Shown here: positions 24,404 through 32,665 of the stretch, piece by piece | Layout: each line of letters opens with the position of its first letter | Position numbering within the stretch: the stretch's first letter is position 1 | Source: JAGNZR01 sp051648365 | Lineage (GTDB): Bacteria > Fusobacteriota > Fusobacteriia > Fusobacteriales > Fusobacteriaceae | Direction of reading: 5' to 3' | Length of the DNA: 64,000 bases | NCBI GenBank assembly: GCA_051648365.1 | Contig: JBOFEZ010000094.1 | Coordinates: 1 to 64,000 of the forward strand | The notes under the pieces: model-generated | Database searches by the model: none | What the model was told of the DNA's origin: nothing | Seen by the model: only the letters and a program-made list of their open reading frames with translations | Program-made: the position numbers and the translations under genes

Positions 24404-25288
24404 ATGAATTATATTGGGGAAATGTTTGCAGTGGGGGCAGCTTTTGGTTGGTTAGGTAGTTCGGTAATGTTTGAGAAGGCATCGAAAAAAGTGAGTGGGA
24501 TGAGTGTAAATATAATAAGACTTCTAATAGCTATGGTGATACTTATGGGTATTACAACAGTTACAAGAGGGCTTCCTCTTCCTACAGATGCAACAAAAAA
24601 TATGCTATTTTATCTTTCAGTTTCGGGAATGATGGGACTTTTTGTAGGTGATTTTTTTCTTTATCAGGCATATAATCTTATAGGGGCTAGAATTACTCTT
24701 GTGCTCATGAGTCTATCTCCGATAATTGTTTCTCTTTTCGGTTTTGTTTTTTTAGGAGAAAAGCTTGTTGTTAAACAGCTTATAGGAATAGCTATAACCT
24801 GCACAGGGGTTATGATGGTTGTTGTCAAACCTGCTGTAGGAAGAAAAATTGAAATAAATTTTTCGAAAAAGGGTATCTTATTTGCAGTTTTGGCAGTTTT
24901 AGGAGAGTCGGTGGGAATAATATTTACTAAGATGGGTTCTGTAAATTATGATGCCTTTGCCACTACACAGCTCCGTAGTATTCCCGCAATTTTAGCTTTT
25001 ATAGCCTGTATAACCTATAAAAAAGAATGGAAAAACGTAAGGCAAGCTAGTCGAGATAAAATGGGAGTCATGTATATAACTTTAGGTACGTTAGCGGCCA
25101 CGCTGGGAGTTTGTGCTCTGGTAGAATCCATGAAGTATGCAAAAGTAGGAGTCGCAACTACAATTGCTTCAACAAGCCCGATACTTATTATTCCTATATC
25201 TATATTTTATTTCAAGGAAAAAATAACTAGAAGAGAGATAATAGGAGCTGGGATTTCTGTATTGGGAGTCTCTATGCTGTTTGTATAG
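24404..25288 (+). CDS. EamA/DMT-family transporter
   Basis: 294 residues with about ten hydrophobic helices in two EamA repeats (about 5-138 and 150-294). The first repeat ends in FLGEKLVVKQLIGIAITCTGVMMVV; the second contains YFKEKITRREIIGAGISVLGVSM, the typical E(K)-(x)-QxxG-like end of each repeat. These are inner-membrane metabolite exporters or importers; the substrate is unknown. Single gene, converging with fabK through a shared hairpin. Confidence 0.88.
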   Translation: MNYIGEMFAVGAAFGWLGSSVMFEKASKKVSGMSVNIIRLLIAMVILMGITTVTRGLPLPTDATKNMLFYLSVSGMMGLFVGDFFLYQAYNLIGARITLVLMSLSPIIVSLFGFVFLGEKLVVKQLIGIAITCTGVMMVVVKPAVGRKIEINFSKKGILFAVLAVLGESVGIIFTKMGSVNYDAFATTQLRSIPAILAFIACITYKKEWKNVRQASRDKMGVMYITLGTLAATLGVCALVESMKYAKVGVATTIASTSPILIIPISIFYFKEKITRREIIGAGISVLGVSMLFV

Positions 25289-25292
25289 AAAT

Positions 25293-25332
25293 AAAAAAGG
25301 AGTACAGATTAAAATTCTGATACTCCTTTTTC
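25293..25332. terminator. Bidirectional terminator
   Basis: AAAAAGGAGTA and TACTCCTTTTT arms with an extended CAGA/TCTG pairing, between converging genes. Confidence 0.8.
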
Positions 25333-25340
25333 TTTGAAAA

Positions 25341-26294
25341 TTAATTCCAAGAGTTTATTCTTCTAACTGTTTCCTCTTTAGATTTTTCTAAACCTGTTAT
25401 AAGCTCTGTAAGAATCTCTTCTACAGAGGCTCTTTTATTAACCATAGCAGCTACCTGTCCTGCCATTACTGAACCAGCCTGGATATCCCCCTCGACTACT
25501 GCGAGTCTAAGTTTTCCTCTTCCCATATCCTCGATTTCCTCTTTAGGAGCTCCAGCTTTCTCTCTTTCCAGCATTGCTTTAGAAAGTTTATTATCGATAA
25601 CTCTTACAGGATGTCCAGTAAAGTTTCCTGTTATAACAGTAGATCTATCTTTAGCTTTAAGAATAGCTTCCTTATAATTTTCGTGAATCAAACATTCGTC
25701 AGCAGTGAGGAAAAGAGTACCTACTTGCACTCCAGCTGCTCCCATAGCTATAGCAGCTAGGAACTGTTCACCACTGGCTATTCCTCCAGCTCCTATTACA
25801 GGAATAGAGATAGCTTTGGCCACCTGTGGAAGAAGAGCCATAGTAGTAATCTCACCGATATGCCCTCCAGCCTCAAGGCCCTCAGCAATTATAGCGTCAG
25901 CTCCTATTTTTTCCATTCTCTTAGCCAAGGCAACAGAAGCTACTACAGGAATAACTTTAATTCCGGCTGATTTAAGTTTTTCCATGTATGGTCCAGGGTT
26001 TCCAGCTCCTGTAGTTACAACAGCCACTCCTTCTTCAATACATACATCTATCTGTTCAGCTACATTCTCCATCATAAGCATAAGGTTTACCCCAAATGGA
26101 TTGCTAGTTATGGCTTTTGCTTTTTTTATATTTTCTCTAAGTATTTCTGGAGGCATTCCACCGCCAGCTATAATACCAAGTCCACCTGCTTTAGAAACAT
26201 GTCCAGCCAAATTTCCTTCAGATATCCAGGCCATTGCTCCCTGGATTATAGGATATTTAATTCCTAATAATTTACAAAGTTCGTTGTTTTTCAT
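25341..26294 (-). CDS. fabK: Enoyl-ACP reductase II (FabK, FMN-dependent)
   Basis: 317 residues from the ATG at 26294, chosen over an upstream TTG because GGGAGG stands 10 nt before it and the protein then begins, as usual, just before the LGIKYPIIQGAMAWIS motif. It is a TIM-barrel flavoprotein: AGGGMPPE, GAGNPGPYMEKLKSAGIKVIPVV near 90-112, and EGLEAGGHIGE near 132-142 with the catalytic His, then a phosphate-binding GAGGIASGEQ. It reduces enoyl-ACP in fatty-acid elongation. It stands away from other fab genes, so a related nitronate monooxygenase is possible, but the EAGGHIG context and length favour FabK. Confidence 0.88.
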   Translation of the reverse strand: MKNNELCKLLGIKYPIIQGAMAWISEGNLAGHVSKAGGLGIIAGGGMPPEILRENIKKAKAITSNPFGVNLMLMMENVAEQIDVCIEEGVAVVTTGAGNPGPYMEKLKSAGIKVIPVVASVALAKRMEKIGADAIIAEGLEAGGHIGEITTMALLPQVAKAISIPVIGAGGIASGEQFLAAIAMGAAGVQVGTLFLTADECLIHENYKEAILKAKDRSTVITGNFTGHPVRVIDNKLSKAMLEREKAGAPKEEIEDMGRGKLRLAVVEGDIQAGSVMAGQVAAMVNKRASVEEILTELITGLEKSKEETVRRINSWN

Positions 26295-26421
26295 TAATTG
26301 AAAACCTCCCGACAATTTTTATATAACTAGCTTATTATATACTTAAAAGCATGAAATTTCTAGTTTTTTCTTGTGAGATGATTTAGAATTGCAAAAAAAA
26401 TAAAAATAAAAAGGATATTTG

Positions 26422-26430
26422 TGGTATAAT
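26422..26430 (+). promoter_or_regulatory. Extended -10 promoter of the HD hydrolase gene
   Basis: TGGTATAAT, 43 nt before the start codon. Confidence 0.6.
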
Positions 26431-26472
26431 AAAACTTAAATTAAAATATAAGGGAGATATTCGGGAGGTAGA

Positions 26473-27096
26473 ATGGAGATTGAAAAAATAATAGTTCAGG
26501 TAATGGAAGAGGTAAAAGATAGATTAAAAAAAGACTCCAGTGGACATGATTGGTATCACACCCTCAGAGTTTATAAAAATTCTCTGAAAATATTAGATTA
26601 TGAAGTTGGAAAAGGCAGAGGTGAAAATTTAGATATAGTTTTAATTAAAATATCGGCTCTTCTTCATGACATTGCAGATCATAAATTTGGTTACACGGAT
26701 AGCGATAGAAATGAAATAATAGAAAAAATACTTAAAAAATATAGATTTTCAGAAGGATTTATTGAAGAGACACAGAAAGTAATAGGTAGTATCCCTTTTT
26801 CTAAGGGAGGTATTCCTGTAAGAAAAGAAGGTAGAATAGTTCAGGATGCAGATAGACTAGATGCTCTGGGAGCTATAGGAACAGCTAGAACTTTTGCCTA
26901 TGGAGGGCATAAAGGAAGAAGTATGTATCTGCCAGAAAATAGTGATGGAAGTGATTCTCTTTATCATTTTTATGAAAAGCTTTTTCTATTGAAAGATCTT
27001 TTCAATACAGAAGGTGGAAAAAGATTGGCAGAAGAGAGGGACCAGTTTATGAGAATGTTCGTAGAACAATTTCTTAAAGAGTGGAAGGGTGAATAA
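26473..27096 (+). CDS. HD-domain phosphohydrolase
   Basis: 207 residues. HD metal ligands are visible: H29 in DWYHTLRV, H65-D66 in ALLHDIADHKF, and the later Asp in VQDADRLDALGAIG near 130-143, which matches the YedJ/yhaM-like HD group. It probably hydrolyses a phosphate from a nucleotide or other small molecule; the substrate cannot be assigned. Preceded by GGGAGGTAGA. Single-gene unit between fabK and the 30-codon ORF. Confidence 0.85.
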   Translation: MEIEKIIVQVMEEVKDRLKKDSSGHDWYHTLRVYKNSLKILDYEVGKGRGENLDIVLIKISALLHDIADHKFGYTDSDRNEIIEKILKKYRFSEGFIEETQKVIGSIPFSKGGIPVRKEGRIVQDADRLDALGAIGTARTFAYGGHKGRSMYLPENSDGSDSLYHFYEKLFLLKDLFNTEGGKRLAEERDQFMRMFVEQFLKEWKGE

Positions 27097-27130
27097 AATT
27101 AAACAAAAATATTAATTTATATTAAAAAAG

Positions 27131-27159
27131 TTGCAAAAATTAATAATTTAAATTATAAT
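27131..27159 (+). promoter_or_regulatory. Promoter of the 30-codon ORF
   Basis: TTGCAA (27131-27136) and perfect TATAAT (27154-27159) with an exact 17-bp spacer, 32 nt upstream of the start codon. Confidence 0.75.
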
Positions 27160-27191
27160 TGGATAAGAGGAAATATCTGTTGGAGGTAATT

Positions 27192-27284
27192 GTGACAAAA
27201 TTAAAAACTAATATAGGAACATTTGATTACAGAGAGCAGGGATTATTAAAAAGATTATTAAATCTGATTTGGGGAAGAAACTAA
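27192..27284 (+). CDS. Possible 30-residue peptide with own promoter and terminator
   Basis: It starts at GTG 27192 with GGAGG 6 nt before it and runs 30 codons to TAA. The N-terminal half is polar (TKLKTNIGTFDYREQG); the C-terminal half, LLKRLLNLIWGRN, can form a short amphipathic helix. A consensus promoter lies 32 nt upstream and the stop codon sits inside a perfect 17-bp palindromic terminator, so it forms a complete mini-transcription unit of about 150 nt. It could be a real peptide (leader, membrane-active or toxin-like) or a small RNA with a chance frame. No family recognised. Confidence 0.5.
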   Translation: MTKLKTNIGTFDYREQGLLKRLLNLIWGRN

Positions 27285-27316
27285 AAGAGGGAGATTTCAA
27301 AATCTCCCTCTTTTAG
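27281..27316. terminator. Bidirectional terminator, perfect 17-bp palindrome
   Basis: 27281-27297 pairs perfectly with 27300-27316 around a 2-nt centre. GAGGGAGA core with A/T flanks, shared by the 30-codon ORF and lgt. Confidence 0.88.
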
Positions 27317-27317
27317 T

Positions 27318-28184
27318 TTAATTTTTCTTTTTATTGATGTAAAAAATAATAATGCCGGAAATAAAAATCATAACTATGCTCACAAGATGAGGAGCACGGA
27401 AAGAACCAATCATAAGATCTTCAGCTCTGAAAAAACTGATGAAGATTCTATTACAACTATAAATAATTATATAAGTCCACCAGATAGTTCCAGCTGGAAG
27501 ATTTTCTCTTTTTTGAAGAAAATAAGAAAGAAGAAGAAAAGCAATAAAATTTAAAATACCCTCATAAAGCATAGCAGGATGTAAAGGGAATCCAGGAAAT
27601 TCAGTTCCGGCAGGAGATGATTCTGGAAAAGTTATTCCCCAGGGAACAAGTTCACCATAATTCATCTGCTCTACAGTAGGAAGAGAAAGATATTTTTGAA
27701 ACCATTCAGCAAATTTAGGTTTAAAGGCGAAGATAACAGAAAAAGGAGTAAAGGTAGGAACCCCGTGGACCTCTCCGTTCATTAAATTTCCAATCCTTCC
27801 CAGGGCCTGTCCCAGAACAAGGGCTGGAGCCGCAATATCCCCAAGAAGAAAAGGATTAACTTTTTTTAGTTTTCCGTAGATAAGAGTTCCTATAATTCCT
27901 CCTATAATTCCACCGTGGATGGCCATACCTCCCTCCCAGACAGCAAAAATTTTAATAGGGTTTGAAAAATAATAACTCCAATTAAAAAGTACGTAGTAGA
28001 GTCTTCCTCCTAGAAGCCCCGAAATCATGGCAACAAAAGCGTAATTTTCGACTACTTCAGGAGAGAAGCCTCTCTTTTTACCAAAATATTTGGCAATTTC
28101 AATACCTAAAAAGAAAGAGATAGCATACATAAGTCCATAATAATAGATTTTTATAGGACCGATTTCTAAAAAAATTGGATTCAT
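27318..28184 (-). CDS. lgt: Phosphatidylglycerol:prolipoprotein diacylglyceryl transferase
   Basis: 288 residues from the ATG at 28184, preferred to a GTG four codons earlier because GAGGTG lies just before it. Seven hydrophobic helices. Lgt signature GRIGNLMNGEVHG near 138-150, GGMAIHGGIIGGIIG near 92-106, and HPAMLYEG near 225. It attaches diacylglycerol to the lipobox Cys of lipoproteins in the inner membrane; the adaptor at 52113 is such a substrate. Single-gene unit. Confidence 0.95.
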   Translation of the reverse strand: MNPIFLEIGPIKIYYYGLMYAISFFLGIEIAKYFGKKRGFSPEVVENYAFVAMISGLLGGRLYYVLFNWSYYFSNPIKIFAVWEGGMAIHGGIIGGIIGTLIYGKLKKVNPFLLGDIAAPALVLGQALGRIGNLMNGEVHGVPTFTPFSVIFAFKPKFAEWFQKYLSLPTVEQMNYGELVPWGITFPESSPAGTEFPGFPLHPAMLYEGILNFIAFLLLSYFLQKRENLPAGTIWWTYIIIYSCNRIFISFFRAEDLMIGSFRAPHLVSIVMIFISGIIIFYINKKKN

Positions 28185-28300
28185 AAAACACCTCACAATA
28201 AAATTACTAAGGAGATTATATCACAATTAGAGGAAAAATAAATAGAATTACAGTATATTGGAAATAAGATAGAAACTATTTTGAAATTATTACATTTATT

Positions 28301-28329
28301 TTGACAATTCTCCTATTTTGAACTATAAT
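28301..28329 (+). promoter_or_regulatory. Promoter of the fprA-panF-mntX-like operon
   Basis: Perfect TTGACA (28301-28306) and perfect TATAAT (28324-28329), 17-bp spacer, 44 nt before the start. Confidence 0.85.
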
Positions 28330-28373
28330 TTTCTCATATAAAAAATATTAAAATAAATGGAGGGAAAACAAAT

Positions 28374-29612
28374 ATGTATTTCTGTACAAAGATTACTGAA
28401 AAAGTTTTTTGGATTGGTGTAAACGATAGAAAAACTGAGAGATTTGAAAATTATATACCTCTTCCAGAAGGTGTAACATATAACTCATACCTTATTAATG
28501 ATGAAAAGACTTGCGTCATAGATACGGTAGAGTTCGGATCTGAGTCAAGTTACTTTGATAAGATAGAGAAGATACTGGATGGAAAAAAACTCGATTATAT
28601 AGTTGTAAATCATATGGAACCTGATCACTCGGGGTCCCTTGCCGATCTTGTAAAGTTTTATCCAGAGGTAAAAGTTATAGGAAATAAAAAAACTTTAGAT
28701 ATGATAAAAGCTTTTTATCCTAATTTCGATATAGAAAAGTTCCAAGAGATAAAAGAGGGAGATGTTTTAGATTTAGGTTATCACAAACTTACTTTTGCCA
28801 TGATTCCTATGGTGCATTGGCCTGAGTCTATGGTTACTTATGATACGACAGATAAAATTCTTTTTTCAAATGATGCTTTCGGAAGCTTCGGAGCATTGGA
28901 TGGAGCAATTTTTGACGATCAATTAGATATAAGTAGATGTGAAGATGAAATGAGAAGATATTACTCCAATATAGTTGGAAAATTTGGAGTTCAAACAACT
29001 AACGCTATAAAGAAGCTTGGAGGTTTAGAGATAAAATATATTTGTCCATCTCATGGAATAATCTGGAGAAAAGATATATCAAGAGTAATAAACCATTTCT
29101 ATAATTGGGCTAATTTCATACCTGATGAGGTGGGAGTTGTTATTGTTTATGGTTCTATGTATGGGAATACGGCGAAAATGGCTGAAGCTTTAGCAAGAGA
29201 ACTTGTGATTCAAGGGGTTCCAGATGTAAAAGTTTATGATGCTTCTAAAACAGATTCATCTTTTATTATCAGTGATATTTGGAAATATAAGGGCCTTATA
29301 ATAGGGTCATGTGCTCATAATAATGCCCTGTATCCAAAGATAGAGCCGATTCTTTCAAAACTTCAGAATTACGGACTTAAAAATAGATATCTTGGAATAT
29401 TTGGAAATATGCTTTGGTCAGGTGGAGGAGCTAGAGGAATTCAGGCTTTTGCTGATGCCCTTCCAGGAATTGAAGTTGTAGGGGAAACAGTTGAAGCCAA
29501 AGGGGCACCTAAAGCTGAAGATTATAGAAAACTTGAGGAACTTGCAAAGGCCATGGCAGATAAAATAATGTGTAAAAATCAAGAAAATTCTTCTGATTCT
29601 TGTGGGAATTAG
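28374..29612 (+). CDS. Flavodiiron protein (A-type flavoprotein, FprA/ROO family)
   Basis: 412 residues: a metallo-beta-lactamase-like diiron domain (about 1-255) and a flavodoxin domain (about 258-400). Diiron ligands appear in NHMEPDHSGS (H81, E83, D85, H86) and in VHWPESM near 150; the FMN loop is YGSMYGNTAKMAEA near 261-274. It reduces O2 to water or NO to N2O with electrons from rubredoxin or NADH systems, so it protects anaerobic metabolism. It has no fused rubredoxin. First gene of a four-gene run with yhdT and panF, functionally unrelated. Confidence 0.94.
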   Translation: MYFCTKITEKVFWIGVNDRKTERFENYIPLPEGVTYNSYLINDEKTCVIDTVEFGSESSYFDKIEKILDGKKLDYIVVNHMEPDHSGSLADLVKFYPEVKVIGNKKTLDMIKAFYPNFDIEKFQEIKEGDVLDLGYHKLTFAMIPMVHWPESMVTYDTTDKILFSNDAFGSFGALDGAIFDDQLDISRCEDEMRRYYSNIVGKFGVQTTNAIKKLGGLEIKYICPSHGIIWRKDISRVINHFYNWANFIPDEVGVVIVYGSMYGNTAKMAEALARELVIQGVPDVKVYDASKTDSSFIISDIWKYKGLIIGSCAHNNALYPKIEPILSKLQNYGLKNRYLGIFGNMLWSGGGARGIQAFADALPGIEVVGETVEAKGAPKAEDYRKLEELAKAMADKIMCKNQENSSDSCGN

Positions 29613-29623
29613 GAGGAAGTAAA

Positions 29624-29863
29624 ATGAAAAAAAGAGATAAACAGATAAAAAAAGAGGCGAAAATTACAGTTCTTCTTTATTGTTTCTATTTTTTATGGTG
29701 GTATTTTTTTGCATATTATAAAAGTGATAATCCGACCGAGTATAGCTATATACTCGGTTTTCCTTCTTGGTTTTTTTATTCCTGTATACTAGGATTCTTG
29801 GTTATAAATATTTTAGTATATCTGGCTGTAAAATTTTTCTTTAAAGATATGGATTTGGATTAG
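29624..29863 (+). CDS. YhdT-like small membrane protein
   Basis: 79 residues from the ATG at 29624, with AGGAGG upstream; an earlier in-frame start would overlap the flavoprotein gene. Two hydrophobic helices (about 14-32 and 46-70) and the sequence FLWWYFFAYY match the YhdT (DUF997) family, which almost always sits directly before panF, as here (9 nt). Its role in pantothenate uptake is unproven; probably a small subunit or stabiliser of the symporter. Confidence 0.85.
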   Translation: MKKRDKQIKKEAKITVLLYCFYFLWWYFFAYYKSDNPTEYSYILGFPSWFFYSCILGFLVINILVYLAVKFFFKDMDLD

Positions 29864-29872
29864 GAGGCTTTT

Positions 29873-31339
29873 ATGAATATTACATTGATACCGATTATGA
29901 TTTACCTGATGGCTATGATAGGAATAGCTTGGAGGGTAAGCAGAAGAAAAAATAATAGTGAGGGTGATTTTTTAGAGGAATATTTTATAGGAAGCCGAAG
30001 CATGGGTGGACTTGTTCTTGCCATGACAGTTGTAGCTACCTATGTGGGAGCCAGCTCTTTTATAGGAGGTCCTGGAGTAGCTTATAAATTGGGATTAGGA
30101 TGGGTACTTTTGGCATGTATTCAGACTCCAACAGCTTTTCTTACTCTAGGAGTGTTGGGTAAAAAAATGGCCATCATTTCTAGAAGAATAAACGGAGTTA
30201 CTATTTCAGACTATCTCCGTGCAAGATATGATAATGAACTAGTGGTGATATTCGGTTCTGTAGCCATGGTTTTTTTCTTTATAGGTGCTGTAGTTGTTCA
30301 GTTCATAGGTGGAGCCAGACTTTTTGAAAGTGTAACAGGATTGCCATATATAGCAGGTCTAATAATTTTTGCATTAGTAGTTGTAGCCTATACAACCATT
30401 GGAGGGTTTCGTGCTGTGACTCTTACAGATGCTATTCAAGGAATTATAATGCTGGTGGCTACAGGAATCCTTTTTATCTCCCTTCTGAACAAAGGGGGAG
30501 GAATGGGAAATATAATGAAGACTATCTATGATATAGATCCCAATCTTCTGACACCTAGTGCAGGTGGACAGATATCTAAGCCGTTTATACTTTCGTTCTG
30601 GATGTTGGTAGGAGTAGCGGTTCTAGGACTTCCTCCGACAGTTGTGAGATGTATGGGGTTCAGGGACACCAAAGCCATGCATAACGGAATGATACTGGGG
30701 ACGTCTGTGGTAGGTGTACTTATGTTAGGAATGCATCTGGTGGGATTTATGGGGATAGCTATAGATCCCACTATAGAGATAGGAGATAAAGCTATTCCGA
30801 TTTTAGCTATGAATAATCTCCATCCTATAATAGCTGGAGTATTTATAGCTGGTCCACTGGCTGCAATAATGTCTACGATAGATTCGCTACTTATCTTAAG
30901 CTCTGCAACAATAATAAAGGATTTTTATATAAGATATATTCTTAAGGGGAGAGAGATTTCAGAAAAAAAAATAAAGATGGTTTCCCAAATGATATCTTTA
31001 ACTCTTGGAGTAACAGTATTTTTTCTAGCATTAAACCCTCCAAAACTTCTTGTTATGCTCAATTTGATGTTTTTGGCTGGTCAGGAAGCAATATTCTTCT
31101 GTCCTATAATATTCGGGTTATACTGGAGAAAAGCAAATGCTACAGGAGCACTATCGGCGATGCTTGTGGGACTTGGTTCCTACCTTTTTCTTTTTCTCAA
31201 TAATATAAAAATATTTGGAACCCACCAGATAGTTCCAGTTATATTTTTTGCGATAATAGCTTTTGTTGTAGGATCTCTTTTGGGAAAACCCACACCTGAA
31301 GATAAATTAAAAATATTTTTTGAAGATGAGAATAATTAA
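29873..31339 (+). CDS. panF: Sodium/pantothenate symporter
   Basis: 488 residues with about 13 membrane helices; SSS (solute:sodium symporter) family. ATYVGASSFIGGPGVAYKLGLGW near 58-80 and TTIGGFRAVTLTDAIQG near 177-193 are typical SSS signatures, and the YhdT neighbour points to PanF rather than proline or acetate symporters. It imports the coenzyme A precursor with Na+. AGGAGG precedes the ATG. Confidence 0.92.
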   Translation: MNITLIPIMIYLMAMIGIAWRVSRRKNNSEGDFLEEYFIGSRSMGGLVLAMTVVATYVGASSFIGGPGVAYKLGLGWVLLACIQTPTAFLTLGVLGKKMAIISRRINGVTISDYLRARYDNELVVIFGSVAMVFFFIGAVVVQFIGGARLFESVTGLPYIAGLIIFALVVVAYTTIGGFRAVTLTDAIQGIIMLVATGILFISLLNKGGGMGNIMKTIYDIDPNLLTPSAGGQISKPFILSFWMLVGVAVLGLPPTVVRCMGFRDTKAMHNGMILGTSVVGVLMLGMHLVGFMGIAIDPTIEIGDKAIPILAMNNLHPIIAGVFIAGPLAAIMSTIDSLLILSSATIIKDFYIRYILKGREISEKKIKMVSQMISLTLGVTVFFLALNPPKLLVMLNLMFLAGQEAIFFCPIIFGLYWRKANATGALSAMLVGLGSYLFLFLNNIKIFGTHQIVPVIFFAIIAFVVGSLLGKPTPEDKLKIFFEDENN

Positions 31340-31351
31340 TTAGGAGGAAAT

Positions 31352-32374
31352 ATGTTTCAAGATTACTTGAGAGCTTTGTCTCTAATACTTTTTGCTGAAA
31401 TGGGAGACAAAACTCAGATAATAGCTATGACTTTTGCCATGAGATATGCTATGAGGGATATACTTGCAGGAGTGGCTCTGGGCGCTGGTTTTAATCATGC
31501 AATAGCTATAGTTTTAGGAACTTTACTTACAAAATTTATAAATGTAGATTTTTTACAGTTAGTAGCAGGAATGGTATTTATAGTTTTTGCCATGCTTTCC
31601 TTGAATATAGAAGAAGATGATGAAGATGAAGAAAAAAATAGGCAGATGAGTCCTATTCTTACTGTGGCTTTTGCTTTTTTTATGGGAGAGTTAGGGGATA
31701 AAACCCAAATTTCAGCTCTCACTCTTTCTCTAGATAGTAATCATCCTCTTTTTATACTCCTAGGAACAACTTCAGGAATGATTCTTACAAGTCTTTTGGG
31801 AATAATAATAGGAAGTAAATTGGGAAAAAAAATACCGGAGTTTCATTTGAAGGTGGCAGCTTTTATGATATTTCTTATTTTCGGATTGGAAAAATTTATT
31901 AATTCTCCATATCTTACATACTTCGGAAAAGGAATAGGATATGCAGGGATTATATCTGTAGTTCTTTTTGGTTTAACAAGGTTTTATAAATTTTATCAGT
32001 TTGAAAAATCTGAACCTAAAACTTCTCTAAGAACTCATGCAGAGGAGCTTTATAAGATTAAGCACACAATCTCTAAAACTCTTCATGAAATGTGTCTCAA
32101 TGACAATGCTTGTAAGGACTGTGTGGGAGAAGGGTGTATTGTTAACTATATGAAAAAAATTACAGAAGAAGCTATCAACAGCAGCCAACCGTTGAAAGAA
32201 ACTGATCTTTCAGAGGTATCCCATATGGTGGTGGATAACACTCATGAAAAGTCGAATGCTCAAGAAATTTTGGAAGAGATAGAACTTTATCTAGAAAAAT
32301 TTCCCTCTGAAAAAAATAACATCTATATTCAAGAGATAAAAAAAACTTCTGAAAAAATAATTTCAGATGACTAA
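31352..32374 (+). CDS. Gdt1/UPF0016-family (TMEM165-like) Mn2+ exporter with Cys-rich C-terminal extension
   Basis: 340 residues; the family is usually near 190-230. The membrane part (about 1-210) holds the two E-x-G-D-K-[ST] ion motifs, at E16 (EMGDKT) and E113 (ELGDKT), separated by an acidic loop (about 87-96). Family members move Mn2+ or Ca2+ against H+. The extra ~125 residues are hydrophilic and contain four Cys (248, 254, 257, 262; C-x5-C-x2-C-x4-C), a likely Fe-S or zinc site, then an amphipathic helical tail. That extension may sense metal or redox state. Last gene of the operon, followed closely by tRNA-Arg. Confidence 0.85.
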   Translation: MFQDYLRALSLILFAEMGDKTQIIAMTFAMRYAMRDILAGVALGAGFNHAIAIVLGTLLTKFINVDFLQLVAGMVFIVFAMLSLNIEEDDEDEEKNRQMSPILTVAFAFFMGELGDKTQISALTLSLDSNHPLFILLGTTSGMILTSLLGIIIGSKLGKKIPEFHLKVAAFMIFLIFGLEKFINSPYLTYFGKGIGYAGIISVVLFGLTRFYKFYQFEKSEPKTSLRTHAEELYKIKHTISKTLHEMCLNDNACKDCVGEGCIVNYMKKITEEAINSSQPLKETDLSEVSHMVVDNTHEKSNAQEILEEIELYLEKFPSEKNNIYIQEIKKTSEKIISDD

Positions 32375-32378
32375 TCTC

Positions 32379-32410
32379 TTGAATTTAAGAACAAATCATG
32401 GTATTATAAT
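32379..32410 (+). promoter_or_regulatory. Promoter of tRNA-Arg
   Basis: TTGAAT (32379-32384), then TATTAT at 17 bp (32402-32407) and TATAAT (32405-32410). The TGGTATTATAAT string matches that before tRNA-Pro. Confidence 0.75.
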
Positions 32411-32419
32411 AAATGGATC

Positions 32420-32496
32420 GGCTTCTTAGCTCAATTGGATAGAGCATCTGACTTCGGATCAGAGGGTTATGGGTTCGAACCCTGTAGGGGCCGCCA
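32420..32496 (+). tRNA. tRNA-Arg (TCG)
   Basis: A 77-nt cloverleaf. The acceptor GGCTTCT pairs with AGGGGCC through several G-U pairs, the anticodon stem TCTGA/TCAGA holds a CTTCGGA loop (anticodon TCG), and the T-loop is TTCGAAC. CCA is encoded. The T-stem has two wobble pairs, weaker than in the other two tRNAs. Confidence 0.93.
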
Positions 32497-32512
32497 TTAG
32501 AAGAATTTAATT

Positions 32513-32541
32513 TCGTCATCGAATTGATGGCGATTTTTTTT
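32513..32541 (+). terminator. Terminator of tRNA-Arg
   Basis: TCGTCATC/GATGGCGA stem with one G-U pair and a 5-nt loop, then a T-run. Confidence 0.8.
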
Positions 32542-32583
32542 ATTTTTAGAGTATATGAATTTAAAATTCACTGATTAATAGTG

Positions 32584-32618
32584 TTGACAAATAAAAATTT
32601 CTAGTATATCTTATTTGT
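32584..32618 (+). promoter_or_regulatory. Promoter and inverted-repeat operator before the PTS EIIBC gene
   Basis: TTGACA (32584-32589) with a weak -10 at 17 bp (TATCTT, 32607-32612). An 8-bp perfect inverted repeat ACAAATAA (32587-32594) / TTATTTGT (32611-32618) brackets the spacer and overlaps both elements, as expected for a sugar-responsive repressor site. Confidence 0.5.
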
Positions 32619-32665
32619 AGTATAAGGTTTTTTTAGAACAAATTATAATTAAATTGGGGGAAAAA

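Noticed and set aside
25705..26301. 198-codon plus-strand frame opposite fabK
   Set aside because: Long but exactly antisense to a clear FabK gene, Pro/Ala/Ile-rich composition typical of a shadow, no ribosome site.
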